Source: Bacteroidota bacterium
GTDB lineage: Bacteria > Bacteroidota > Bacteroidia > AKYH767-A > 2013-40CM-41-45
DNA: 54,104 nucleotides
Reading direction: 5' to 3'
Assembly (NCBI GenBank): GCA_026391945.1
Contig: JAPLDA010000102.1
Coordinates: forward strand, 1 to 54,104
Shown piece after piece: positions 1-8,100 of this stretch; the first letter of the stretch is position 1, and each line of letters begins with the position of its first letter. The translations under genes were made by a program, and so were the position numbers. The notes under the pieces were generated by a model. It worked only from the letters and a program-made list of their open reading frames with translations, searched no databases and was not told the DNA's origin.

Positions 1-1
1 C

Positions 2-328
2 AGTTTTGCGGTGATCCTGTTGCTGACGGTCACGTTGTTCCGGATCATCAACAACGATGCGGTGATCAGGAATCTTTTCAAAGTGGCCAGCTATACGTAC
101 GGACCGCTGCTCGGACTGTATGCCTTCGGTTTTTTCATGAAGGTAAAAGTCCGCGATCCGCTGGTACCGGTGGTTTGTCTGCTCTCTCCAATCATCTGCT
201 GGATCATCAATGATTATTCACCGGTTTGGTTCAACGGGTATAAATTCGGATTTGAATTGCTGATCCTGAACGGAGCGATTACATTTTTTGGATTGTTGTT
301 GTTGAGTAAAAGGAAGGTGGTGGCGTAG
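2..328 (+). CDS. Sodium:solute symporter (SSS family), C-terminal fragment
   Basis: This is the end of a membrane transporter gene that enters from the left; the reading frame is open from base 2, so there is no true start here. About 108 residues are visible, with three hydrophobic segments and a short basic tail (KRK). The stretch containing YTYGPLLGLYAFG followed by a basic loop and a VPVVCLLSPIICWIIN helix matches the C-terminal helices of Bacteroidota SSS-family Na+-coupled symporters. Known members import sugars, amino acids or other small solutes with Na+; the substrate cannot be read from this fragment. The family assignment comes from recalled sequence similarity. Confidence 0.7.
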   Translation, partial: SFAVILLLTVTLFRIINNDAVIRNLFKVASYTYGPLLGLYAFGFFMKVKVRDPLVPVVCLLSPIICWIINDYSPVWFNGYKFGFELLILNGAITFFGLLLLSKRKVVA

Positions 329-448
329 ATGATTTCTACGAAATACCTGCCTGCCTGCCGGCGAATGGGTACGGAAATATGAATGCTGCTTTCATTGCTA
401 AATTACTTACCGAACCACTTTTGTAATTCAATTTGTCTGTTCAAAAAA

Positions 449-531
449 CTCACCATGGAGACACGGAGGGCACGAAGAAACACAGAGATGTCTCCGTGCA
501 TCTCTGTGTTCTCTGCATCTCCGTGGTAAAA
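449..531. repeat. CACGGAGG-family inverted repeat, copy 1
   Basis: A left arm beginning CACCATGGAGACACGGAGGG is followed at once by a right arm reading as the degenerate reverse complement (ending CTGCATCTCCGTGGT), so the transcript could fold into a long imperfect hairpin flanked by A-rich tracts. The same words recur at 700-776 and 42898-43003. Confidence 0.7.
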
Positions 532-699
532 AAAAATATGCAAGAAATTGAGCGAAACGTTTTATTGTGGCGCTGCCATTTGTTCTGTTGATAAAGATGT
601 TTATTAAATAGATTCATCAACAGGAAGCCCGGTAAGGGTTTCTGTAGTTTTGCGGAGAGAAGGAATTAGTAAGTACCGTTTAAATTTATTTCAAAAAAA

Positions 700-776
700 C
701 TCACCACGGAGACACGGAGGACACAAAGAAACATGGAGGTTTCTCAACGAATCTCATTGTTCACTTCGTTGTAAAA
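700..776. repeat. CACGGAGG-family repeat, copy 2 (decayed right arm)
   Basis: The left half (CTCACCACGGAGACACGGAG) is nearly identical to copy 1, including the preceding run of A. The right half has diverged (only pieces such as CTCATTGTTCACTTCGTTGT remain), which suggests a decayed copy. Confidence 0.6.
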
Positions 777-813
777 GAAAAATCAATTATTAAAGAAGTC
801 GATTAACACATCA

Positions 814-1773
814 ATGAAAAAAATCAGTATCGTTTTGTTTTTAATTATTTTTTGTTGTCGTGGCAGTTTTGCCTCTTTTATTCAACCGGCGGATTCAGCG
901 GGTGTGAAATCAGTGAATGGAAAACAACTGATCGAACACAGGATAGAAGCTCATGAAGGATGGTACAGCATTGCCCGGAAATACGGAATCTCGTATGCTG
1001 CCCTTCGTCTCGCCAATAAAGATTCCAGTGATAAACTTTCCGTCGGACAAATTATTCTTGTGCCGACTGACAAAGAGAAAAATAATTCGCCGGGTAAAGA
1101 AAAGAATTATATCCAGGATAAAAAGAAAGAAAACAAAGAAGCCGTTTACCATGTAGTGAAACCGAAGGAAACGGTATTTGCCATCGCAAAAAAATATCAT
1201 GTGAAAGCGAATGACCTAAAGAAGTGGAACGATCTGTCGGCGGGCGGATTGAAAATCGGGGAGAAACTTATTGTCGGATATAAGAAGACTACGGTTCACG
1301 AAGGCAACGACGATGCTATTGTGAAATTGACAAAAGAACTTCCGTTGAATGATGAAATAAAACAGGCTCATTCAGAAAATGCGAAACACGATTCATCCGT
1401 TGTCATTATACATAAAAAAAATTCCGTAGAAAATAATACTACTGTAGATACCCAGTCCGTCATAAAAAAATCCGGATTTGCTCCTGGAAGAAAAGAAGTT
1501 TCAGAACAAGGCGTGGCGACATGGATCGATGATGAAAACATCAACCCGCATAAATATTTTGCCTTGCACCGGACGGCCAACATCGGCTCCATCATCAAGG
1601 TAACGAACCGGATGAACAAGCGTTCCATTTTTGTAAAAGTCGTTGGCAAACTTCCTGACACTGGCGACAACGACAACGTCATCATTAAAATTTCAAAAGC
1701 ATCGGCTGAAAAATTGGGAGTCAGGGATCAGCGGTTTCAATGTGCGCTGTCGTATGGGGTGACGGAGAAGTAA
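814..1773 (+). CDS. Secreted LysM-repeat protein with RlpA-like double-psi beta-barrel domain
   Basis: An N-terminal signal peptide (about residues 1-20, ending RGSFA) is followed by two LysM modules. The first is at about residues 41-86 (EGWYSIARKYGISYAAL, then LSVGQIILVP), the second at about 111-156 (KETVFAIAKKYHV, then LKIGEKLIVG). After a low-complexity linker rich in N, K and S comes a C-terminal domain of about 90 residues (FALHRTANIGSIIKVTNRMN, then VKVVGKLPDTGDN) of the double-psi beta-barrel type seen in RlpA-like proteins. LysM modules bind peptidoglycan, so the protein is expected in the periplasm or outer envelope, possibly in cell-wall remodelling. Catalytic activity of the barrel cannot be judged. 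It converges on suhB with only 13 nt between stops. Confidence 0.85.
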   Translation: MKKISIVLFLIIFCCRGSFASFIQPADSAGVKSVNGKQLIEHRIEAHEGWYSIARKYGISYAALRLANKDSSDKLSVGQIILVPTDKEKNNSPGKEKNYIQDKKKENKEAVYHVVKPKETVFAIAKKYHVKANDLKKWNDLSAGGLKIGEKLIVGYKKTTVHEGNDDAIVKLTKELPLNDEIKQAHSENAKHDSSVVIIHKKNSVENNTTVDTQSVIKKSGFAPGRKEVSEQGVATWIDDENINPHKYFALHRTANIGSIIKVTNRMNKRSIFVKVVGKLPDTGDNDNVIIKISKASAEKLGVRDQRFQCALSYGVTEK

Positions 1774-1786
1774 GATTTACTGAGTT

Positions 1787-2590
1787 TTATTTTCCTTTTT
1801 CAAACTTCGACCGGATCACCTCCAGCAGTTCATCATAAACCAGTTTATTGGAGGCGATGATTTCTTTTCCGAAGATGAAATTATTTTCTCCCGAAAAATC
1901 GGAAACTTTTCCGCCGGCTTCTTTCACGATAACGGCTCCGGCCGCGATGTCCCAGGCGTTCAGTCCGTATTCATAAAATGCTTCGAAGCGGCCGCAGGCC
2001 ACGTAGGCCATGTCCACAGCAGCGGAACCAAGTCTGCGTAATCCATGCGTATGATGCATGAGGTGATCGAATACGTCCATGTATTCTCTCATCCTCGAAT
2101 AATCGGAATAAGGAAAGCCGGTGGCGAGCAACCCTTTTTTCAATTCGTGAACGGGTGAAACGGAAATTTTGTTCCCGTTCAGAAAGGCTCCGCCGTTTTC
2201 ATACGCATAAAAACATTCGTCGAGGTTGACTTCATACACTACACCCAAAATAAGATGAGCTTCTCTCATCAACGCAATGCTGACGCAGAAGCAAGGAACT
2301 CCGTGAATGAAGTTCGTGGTCCCGTCAAGCGGATCAATGATCCAGTTGTAGGTGATCCCTTTTTCGCTCGATGTGTTTTCTTCGGTGATGAAACCGGCTT
2401 CGGGGAGAATTTTTCGTAAGGCATCCACCAGTTTTTGTTCGGCCGTTTTATCCACATACGAAACGAGGTCGTTGTGGCCTTTGTATTCAATGGAAGAGGA
2501 TGAAAATGTTTTGCGTTCCGCGCGGATAAAATTTCCTGTTTCTTTAGCGGTTGCACGAACAGCTTCGCATATTTTCTGAAGATCAATCAT
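1787..2590 (-). CDS. suhB: Inositol-1-monophosphatase family protein (SuhB-like)
   Basis: A 267-residue protein of the usual length for the Mg2+-dependent inositol monophosphatase family. The metal-binding motif DPLDGTTNF is at residues 86-94, preceded by the acidic pair EE at 70-71, and the second motif WDIAAGA is in the C-terminal part. Members hydrolyse inositol phosphates and related sugar or nucleotide phosphates; the Escherichia coli homologue SuhB also acts on RNA polymerase. In bacteria lacking inositol the physiological substrate is often unclear. The start ATG is preceded on the coding strand by CACCTTTG, close to the Bacteroidota -7 box TAnnTTTG, which would give a very short leader. 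Confidence 0.9.
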   Translation of the reverse strand: MIDLQKICEAVRATAKETGNFIRAERKTFSSSSIEYKGHNDLVSYVDKTAEQKLVDALRKILPEAGFITEENTSSEKGITYNWIIDPLDGTTNFIHGVPCFCVSIALMREAHLILGVVYEVNLDECFYAYENGGAFLNGNKISVSPVHELKKGLLATGFPYSDYSRMREYMDVFDHLMHHTHGLRRLGSAAVDMAYVACGRFEAFYEYGLNAWDIAAGAVIVKEAGGKVSDFSGENNFIFGKEIIASNKLVYDELLEVIRSKFEKGK

Positions 2591-2616
2591 GCGTCAAAGG
2601 TGTGAAAATATTTTTG

Positions 2617-2704
2617 TTTCACGCAGAGGAAGCAGAGGACGCAGGGAAGAGATTTGAGGTGTTACTCTGCGAACTCCGCGCCCCTGCGTACTCAGCATGA
2701 AATG
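2617..2704. repeat. ACGCAGAGG-family inverted repeat, copy 1
   Basis: The left arm TTTCACGCAGAGGAAGCAGA (continuing GGACGCAGGGAAG) faces a right arm containing CTCTGCGAACTCCGCG, CCCTGCGTA and CATGAAAT. It sits between suhB and lgt. Related elements are at 37843-37928 and 42709-42838. Confidence 0.6.
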
Positions 2705-2732
2705 ATTGATCTCTGTAATCTTGTAAAGAAAT

Positions 2733-3890
2733 CTAAACACGGATTTGATTTCTTCTGAAAAAATAAATTCCAAAACCACCGGTAAGAATTAAAAGCAATG
2801 AAATCAGTTGTGCCTGTGTGAAATCAATTCCTGCAAGATGGTATTTGGTGTTCACGCGGATCAGTTCAATGAAAAAACGTTCGATGCCATTGAGGAAAAG
2901 ATAAATGGAAACCATCATTCCCGGCGCGGAGATTTTTTTACGGATGCTCCAGAGAAAGAAAAACAAAGCGATACAGGCAATGCTCTCATACAACGGAGTG
3001 GGGAAGACGGGAGGATTCAGCATGAAACAATGCCGGCCTTCGCAACCCGGAATCGGAATCGGAATTCCTTCATTCACGACGTTGTGTGCATAACGAAAAT
3101 TCCAGAACCAGTCAGGTAGAAAGCTCATCCAGCCTGGCTTTGCAGCGGTGTTGGGAATTCCCCAGTCACCGTCGCCGGCAACCTGGCAGCCGATGCGGCC
3201 AAAACCATAAGCAAGCATGAGTCCCGGACCGGATGCATCAAAAAGATGCAATGGATGCAATCCGTTTTTTTTTCCAAACCAGATCACGGCAATCGCGCCA
3301 ACGATGAGTCCGCCGTACATGGTAAGCCCGCTGAAAGAAAGCAGTGCATCCACAGGGTCTCTGAAAAAATCATCGAGGTTTTCCAGGTTGTGAAAAACTT
3401 TTGCGCCAAGCAAACCGGCGACTGCAGCAATCATCGTAATGCTGCCGACCATTTCGTACGGATGAATTTTTTCTTCCACCCATACAGGAGTTGCTTTCTT
3501 CGTTTTTTCTTTTTCCCTGTATTTGAAAAAAGCGGATATGCCGGCGATGACTATTCCGCCGATGTAACTTCCTTTGCCTGAAAGCAAGGCCTCCTGCGGG
3601 TTCGCAACAAGATCGTTGTAATTAAAAATGAAATAAATAATTTTAAAACCAATGATGAAACCAATGGCCGCCGAGAAAATAAGTTCTGAAATTTTTGCCG
3701 GTTCTCCCACCAGTGTTTTCCTGTTGAAAGGATGGAGCAAGCCGAGGTTTTCTTTTCTTCTCAACTCCAGGGTGAGTGTATAAGCTCCCAGCAAAAAAGA
3801 AATGGCGACAAAAAAACCGAACGACTGAACAGGCAGGGGAATGTTGATTCCAAAAAGATCTTTCAGTAAATCGGAAATGGTTGGGTACAC
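2733..3890 (-). CDS. lgt: Prolipoprotein diacylglyceryl transferase
   Basis: An integral inner-membrane enzyme that transfers diacylglycerol from phosphatidylglycerol to the lipobox cysteine of prolipoproteins, the first step of lipoprotein maturation. Several hydrophobic helices are visible, and the family signature lies in the middle (GRIGCQVAGDGDWG), including the conserved Arg and Gly residues of the Lgt signature. The later segment FPTPLYESIACIALFFFLW is also typical. At 385 residues it is longer than E. coli Lgt (about 290), mostly because of a cytosolic charged loop near residues 60-150, which is common in Bacteroidota. It lies 39 nt downstream of mtaB on the same strand, so the two may be co-transcribed. 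Confidence 0.93.
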   Translation of the reverse strand: MYPTISDLLKDLFGINIPLPVQSFGFFVAISFLLGAYTLTLELRRKENLGLLHPFNRKTLVGEPAKISELIFSAAIGFIIGFKIIYFIFNYNDLVANPQEALLSGKGSYIGGIVIAGISAFFKYREKEKTKKATPVWVEEKIHPYEMVGSITMIAAVAGLLGAKVFHNLENLDDFFRDPVDALLSFSGLTMYGGLIVGAIAVIWFGKKNGLHPLHLFDASGPGLMLAYGFGRIGCQVAGDGDWGIPNTAAKPGWMSFLPDWFWNFRYAHNVVNEGIPIPIPGCEGRHCFMLNPPVFPTPLYESIACIALFFFLWSIRKKISAPGMMVSIYLFLNGIERFFIELIRVNTKYHLAGIDFTQAQLISLLLILTGGFGIYFFRRNQIRV

Positions 3891-3929
3891 TTTGTTGTTA
3901 TTAGAATAAAGAATTAAGAATAAAGAATA

Positions 3930-5258
3930 TTAGTGTGCGAACGACATTGAATCTGCAAGTTCGCAAATCATGTTTCCATCGTCGTCTATTTTTACCAGTT
4001 TCACTTGTTGGAGTTGGTTTGCCAGTGAAGCATCGAACGGAAATTTAATACGGATGTAATTCTCGGTGTATCCATGAATCATTCCTTCCTTTTCCTCACT
4101 TTCAAACAACACCGTTTTTTTTGTTCCGAAATGTTGTTGGTAAAAATGATTTATTTTTTTCTGCGAAAGAATCCGCAGCATTTTATTTCTCTTTTTTCTT
4201 TCATTCACCGGAACCACTTCACGTATGTTTAGCGCTTCTGTGTTGTCGCGTTCGGAATAGGTGAAAACATGCAGGTACGATACATCCAATGATTGGATAA
4301 ATTGATAAGTCTCCAGGAAATCATTTTCCGTTTCTCCGGGGAAACCGGTAATGACATCAGCGCCGATGCAGGCATGGGGCATCAACGATTTTATTTTTTC
4401 GACACGGTTGAGGAATACTTCGCGCAAATACCTTCTGCGCATCAGTTTCAGAATTTTATCGGAACCGCTTTGCAGCGGAATGTGAAAATGTGGAACGAAT
4501 TTTTTTGAAGCGGAAACAAATTCAATGATTTCGTCAGAAAGAAGATTCGGTTCAATGGATGAAATCCGGAACCGTTCAATGCCGTTTACCTGGTCCAGTT
4601 CTCTCACAAGGTCAAAGAATGTTTCTTTTCCTTCTTTGTTTTTTTGGATTTCGAAATCACCGATGTTCACTCCCGTCAACACAATTTCCCTGATCCCGGT
4701 GGAAGCGATTTTTTCTGCCTGCTTCACGACGTTCGAAACGGAATCACTCCTGCTGGAACCGCGTGCAAGCGGAATCGTGCAATACGTGCAGGAATAATCA
4801 CAGCCATCCTGCACTTTCAGGAAGGCGCGTGTACGGTCGCCGAGCGAATACGAGCTGACAAAAAAATCAGCAGACTCTACTTCGCAGGAATGAACTTCAG
4901 CGATTTGTTTTTTATTAATATGGTCGAGGTAACGGATGATGTTGAATTTTTCCGTCGCGCCCAAAACCAAATCAACCCCATCCATGGAAGCAATGACTTC
5001 CGGTTTAAGCTGGGCATAGCAACCGATGACAATCACAAAAGCTGCCGGGTTCTGAGCCAATGCTCTTCTCACAATCATCCTGCATTCGCGGTCGGCATTT
5101 TCCGTTACGGAACAGGTGTTGATCACATATACATCAGCAGCATGCTCAAACTCCACCTTGCTGTAGCCATGATCCTTCAGTTGACGGGCAATGGTGGATG
5201 TTTCAGCAAAATTGAGTTTGCAGCCAAGCGTATGAAAGGCGACTGTAGGGTTGTTCAT
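3930..5258 (-). CDS. mtaB: tRNA t6A37 methylthiotransferase MtaB
   Basis: A radical-SAM methylthiotransferase converting t6A37 of tRNA to ms2t6A37. The N-terminal UPF0004 domain supplies the auxiliary cluster cysteines (C13 in HTLGCKLNFAET, C49 in INTCS, C80 in VIGC). The radical-SAM cluster motif is C153-x3-C157-x2-C160 (CDYSCTYC). A C-terminal TRAM-like region follows. HTLGCKLN rather than the MiaB-type NTYGCQMN favours MtaB over MiaB. Length (442) is normal for the family. An exact -7 promoter box lies a few bases before the ATG. Confidence 0.93.
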   Translation of the reverse strand: MNNPTVAFHTLGCKLNFAETSTIARQLKDHGYSKVEFEHAADVYVINTCSVTENADRECRMIVRRALAQNPAAFVIVIGCYAQLKPEVIASMDGVDLVLGATEKFNIIRYLDHINKKQIAEVHSCEVESADFFVSSYSLGDRTRAFLKVQDGCDYSCTYCTIPLARGSSRSDSVSNVVKQAEKIASTGIREIVLTGVNIGDFEIQKNKEGKETFFDLVRELDQVNGIERFRISSIEPNLLSDEIIEFVSASKKFVPHFHIPLQSGSDKILKLMRRRYLREVFLNRVEKIKSLMPHACIGADVITGFPGETENDFLETYQFIQSLDVSYLHVFTYSERDNTEALNIREVVPVNERKKRNKMLRILSQKKINHFYQQHFGTKKTVLFESEEKEGMIHGYTENYIRIKFPFDASLANQLQQVKLVKIDDDGNMICELADSMSFAH

Positions 5259-5265
5259 CGGGCTG

Positions 5266-5273
5266 CAAAGATA
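5266..5273 (-). promoter_or_regulatory. Bacteroidota -7 promoter box for mtaB (TATCTTTG)
   Basis: Read on the minus strand this is TATCTTTG, an exact match to TAnnTTTG, ending 7 nt before the mtaB ATG. Transcription would start almost at the start codon, giving a leaderless or nearly leaderless mRNA. No clear -33 TTG is seen at the expected distance. Confidence 0.5.
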
Positions 5274-5346
5274 TTTTTTTCAGAAGAATAACAGAGGAGA
5301 ATTTTGTTTCAATATCGTCTCAATACAAACTGCTCATAAATTGTCT

Positions 5347-5395
5347 ACGAATTACGAATGGTTCGAATTACGAATTCGGCCAACATTCGTAATTC
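5347..5395. repeat. ACGAATTACGAAT direct/inverted repeat cluster
   Basis: The motif CGAATTACGAAT occurs twice in direct orientation and once inverted (ATTCGTAATTC), so the stretch can form a hairpin. It lies between mtaB and the thioredoxin-like gene. No gene or known site explains it. Confidence 0.5.
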
Positions 5396-5431
5396 TTAGA
5401 TTGGAATTTGATCGTTCATAAAGAGTCGTTG

Positions 5432-6475
5432 CTACCGCTTCGGGTTCCTCGCATCCGAATAGTCTTTCCACGATTGTTTTTTATAGGCATCCTCACCATA
5501 GAAATGAATGATGTCATTCAGAAATACCGGTTGAATGTAAGAGGGAATGGCATCCACCGGCTTCAGGTCTTCGTCGAGCACGATCATCGTAGGAAACACC
5601 AGGTTGTTCCGCGTGAAAGCCAATGCCAGCTGGTGAAACGGCATTTGAGCATTGCGTGGATTGACGAACGCCTGGCCCTGGAACACAATCGTATCCGTCG
5701 TTTCAGGATTGAAGTCAATTAAGTCGTATTTGTTTTTAAGATAGGCCATGCATGAATCACTGGTAAAAGAAGTTCGCTGCATCACGCGGCAGGAGTTGCA
5801 CCAATCGGTGTGAATGAAAACGAGTGTTTTCTTTTGTTTCTTTTCCGTGTGCGCAAAGGCATCTTTCGGATTCAGCCATACCAGTTGTTTTATTTTTTCT
5901 TCCGTTGCCGAATCAAAAAATGCTTTTTCAAATTGGGCGCTGAACTCCTCGAAAGGAGCATTCCTCGAAACATTTTCAAGAACGAAAAATAGCATGGGTT
6001 CCATTTTTCTCTGTTCAAGATAGCCGGAGGCAACCATGTTGAGAACGAATTCGTTTTTGGATTTGTCGAAGTTGTTCAGGAAAAGAGTAGTGGGGTAAAG
6101 AAGTTTTTCCTGCATCATTTTAATGGCAAGCGCATTGGTCTTTTTTTCGCCGTTGCCGACAGGCCCGTATTTTTTCCCGAGGTATTCAACCGTGTCTTTC
6201 GTTTCGGCATTGAATTTTACAGGATAGAAATTGTTGTTGATGTACTGTGAAAGCATTTCATCCGAATACGTAGTCTGCATCATACGTTTGCACCAGCCGC
6301 ACCAGTCGGTGTAGAAGTCAATGAGGATGGGCTTTGGCCGTGATTCGTATTTCTGCATGGCTTCACTGAGCGTCATCCATTTGACAAGACTTTGTTCCGT
6401 TTGAGGAAGCAACTGCGCCCGGCTGGCAAAGGCTGAAACACTAAAAAGCAATAAAATAATGATCCTGAATTTCAT
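5432..6475 (-). CDS. Exported protein with two thioredoxin-like domains
   Basis: A signal peptide (about residues 1-20, ending ASRAQ) precedes two tandem thioredoxin-fold domains. The first carries C59-G-W-C62 in a DFYTDWCGWCKRM context, characteristic of the thioredoxin_7/DUF255-like group; the second carries C226-N-S-C229 in FIHTDWCNSCRVM. Each domain has the later cis-proline region (LLYPTTLF and LVFPTMIV). The protein is expected in the periplasm, where it could reduce or isomerise disulfides; partner proteins are unknown. The different dipeptides between the cysteines suggest different redox potentials in the two domains. An exact -7 box lies just before the start. Confidence 0.82.
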   Translation of the reverse strand: MKFRIIILLLFSVSAFASRAQLLPQTEQSLVKWMTLSEAMQKYESRPKPILIDFYTDWCGWCKRMMQTTYSDEMLSQYINNNFYPVKFNAETKDTVEYLGKKYGPVGNGEKKTNALAIKMMQEKLLYPTTLFLNNFDKSKNEFVLNMVASGYLEQRKMEPMLFFVLENVSRNAPFEEFSAQFEKAFFDSATEEKIKQLVWLNPKDAFAHTEKKQKKTLVFIHTDWCNSCRVMQRTSFTSDSCMAYLKNKYDLIDFNPETTDTIVFQGQAFVNPRNAQMPFHQLALAFTRNNLVFPTMIVLDEDLKPVDAIPSYIQPVFLNDIIHFYGEDAYKKQSWKDYSDARNPKR

Positions 6476-6479
6476 GGTT

Positions 6480-6487
6480 CAAAGGTA
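6480..6487 (-). promoter_or_regulatory. Bacteroidota -7 promoter box (TACCTTTG)
   Basis: On the minus strand TACCTTTG matches TAnnTTTG exactly and ends 4 nt before the ATG of the thioredoxin-like gene, implying a leaderless transcript. No -33 element is evident. Confidence 0.45.
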
Positions 6488-6677
6488 CGATTGAAAGTGA
6501 AATAATGATGGCTTCTCCCGTGCTTTTATGCGTAAGTGAATTCAGGAATCATGTGCGTGAATAATGCCCGGGGAAAAAATCGATTTGCAGGAGTTGTTTT
6601 TTATTTTTTTCTTTATAAAGAATTCTGAAATGAAAACGAATCAGCCAGTATTATTCTAACCTTAAACACAAAAACAA

Positions 6678-7190
6678 ATGGAAACAATTGACTCAACTGA
6701 ATCAACAGCGCCGGTGGAATATGCCGGGTTCTGGCTGCGCTTCGTCGCCTATATCATTGATGGAATTATTTTGTATACCGTACACATGATCGTATTGGTA
6801 CCCGTTTTCACGCTGATGGGAATCACTGCATTTACAAACCATGAAAGTTTCAGGGACCTGTCGGATGCGGAAGCCACGGGAATGGTGATGGGAATCATCG
6901 GTGCATTAGGTGCTTTGATACTGGTGTTCGCCATACTGGGCTGGTTGTATTTTGCATTGCTGGAATCCTCTTCGAAACAGGCAACTGTTGGCAAGATGGC
7001 CTTGGGCCTGAAGGTAACGAACATGAACGGAGAAAGAATATCTTTCCTCCAGGCTACAGGAAGGTTTTTCGGTAAAATAGTTTCCGGGATGATCCTTTAC
7101 ATTGGATTTATGATGGCAGGTTTCACCGAGAAGAAACAGGCCTTGCATGACATCATGGCCAACTGCCTCGTAGTGAAAAAGAGCCGGTAA
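6678..7190 (+). CDS. RDD family membrane protein
   Basis: A 170-residue integral membrane protein with the RDD signature: an early GFWLRFVAYIIDG motif (Arg and Asp flanking helix 1), a long second hydrophobic stretch (about residues 72-96), QATVGKMALGLKV between helices, and a final helix followed by QALHDIMANCLVV. Three or four transmembrane segments are predicted by eye. Some RDD proteins act as Na+(K+)/H+ antiporters, but most are uncharacterised, so I assign no substrate. The ATG follows an A-rich stretch (ACACAAAAACAA), usual for Bacteroidota initiation. Confidence 0.85.
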   Translation: METIDSTESTAPVEYAGFWLRFVAYIIDGIILYTVHMIVLVPVFTLMGITAFTNHESFRDLSDAEATGMVMGIIGALGALILVFAILGWLYFALLESSSKQATVGKMALGLKVTNMNGERISFLQATGRFFGKIVSGMILYIGFMMAGFTEKKQALHDIMANCLVVKKSR

Positions 7191-7277
7191 GAGTTAACAT
7201 TCACCCTGCATCTTGTATCTGTTGCCTGATCGAAGGCAATGGATTAATTTTTATTCACTTTATTTAATCGCCATACC

Positions 7278-8099
7278 TTGAAAACAGAACTTCCTGAAAT
7301 CGCCATCCTCGGAGGAGGAAACATCGGACTTTCACTTGCAAACGGATTGGTTCGCTCCGGAAAATACAAGGCCGCCGACATCACCGTTACCCGTCGCAGC
7401 AATGAACATCTTTCTGAAATTTCCAAACTGGGATTTTCTGCTACCACCGACAATCGTGCTGCCGTAACCGGCGCAGGGTTGATTGTGATTGCCGTGCTTC
7501 CACAGCAACTGAATGAACTCATGAAAACCATTGCTCCGGCAGTGGATGAGAAAAAGCAGGTGATTGTTTCAGTGGTTTCCGGTGTAACAACCGGTGACAT
7601 CTGCCGGCAGCTTGGGAAAAATGTGCAGGTCGTAAGAGCCATGCCGAATACGGCCATCGCCATCGGTGAATCGATGACGTGCATTTCCTCATCGGGAACA
7701 TCCGCTGAAAATTTACAAATTGTAAAATCACTTTTTGAAACGGTGGGGAAGGTGATTGAAATTCACGAAGAGCTGATGACGTCAGCCACGGCTTTGAATG
7801 CCTGTGGAATTGCCTTCTTTCTTCGTGCCATCCGGGCTGCGTCGCAAGGTGGTGTGGAGATTGGCTTTCATGCTGATGAAGCGCTGCAGATGGCAGCGCA
7901 AACGGCGAAAGGTGCGGCATCGCTGATTTTGAAAAATCATTCTCATCCTGAAAATGAAATTGACAAGGTCACATCACCGAAAGGATGCACCATTGCCGGA
8001 CTCAATGAAATGGAACACGAAGGATTCAGTTCTGCGCTGATCAAAGGAATCATCACCTCTTCAAAAAAAGCAGGTGAACTGTATACGAAGGAAAACTGA
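7278..8099 (+). CDS. proC: Pyrroline-5-carboxylate reductase
   Basis: Reduces 1-pyrroline-5-carboxylate to L-proline with NAD(P)H, the last step of proline synthesis; cytosolic. The N-terminal Rossmann motif is AILGGGNIGLSLANGL (about residues 8-23). The central VRAMPNTAIAIGESMT and the C-terminal dimerisation domain with TSPKGCTIAGL (near residue 235) are hallmark ProC motifs. Length (273) is normal. The start is TTG; no in-frame ATG lies between it and the upstream region at a sensible place. The gene converges on the downstream surface-protein gene, with 1 nt between the two stops and no visible terminator. Confidence 0.93.
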   Translation: MKTELPEIAILGGGNIGLSLANGLVRSGKYKAADITVTRRSNEHLSEISKLGFSATTDNRAAVTGAGLIVIAVLPQQLNELMKTIAPAVDEKKQVIVSVVSGVTTGDICRQLGKNVQVVRAMPNTAIAIGESMTCISSSGTSAENLQIVKSLFETVGKVIEIHEELMTSATALNACGIAFFLRAIRAASQGGVEIGFHADEALQMAAQTAKGAASLILKNHSHPENEIDKVTSPKGCTIAGLNEMEHEGFSSALIKGIITSSKKAGELYTKEN

Positions 8100-8100
8100 A

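Larger units (their letters stand above)
329..813. other. Intergenic region with two degenerate repeat copies
   Basis: There is no credible gene in this 485-nt gap. It holds a short CTGCCTGCCTGCCGGC segment near 348-363 and two copies of the CACGGAGG repeat family (listed separately). No clear rho-independent terminator follows the symporter stop and no exact TAnnTTTG promoter motif precedes the LysM gene. Confidence 0.6.

Noticed and set aside
329-813. CRISPR array suspected from repeated words
   Set aside because: The repeats are degenerate, inverted and unevenly spaced, with no constant spacers and no cas genes in the window.
2594-2779. 61-codon minus-strand frame between suhB and lgt
   Set aside because: It runs through the ACGCAGAGG repeat and overlaps the end of lgt; no support as a gene.
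4644-5291. 215-codon open frame on the plus strand across mtaB
   Set aside because: It is antisense to a clear radical-SAM enzyme and has no domain; its composition reflects the opposite-strand codons.
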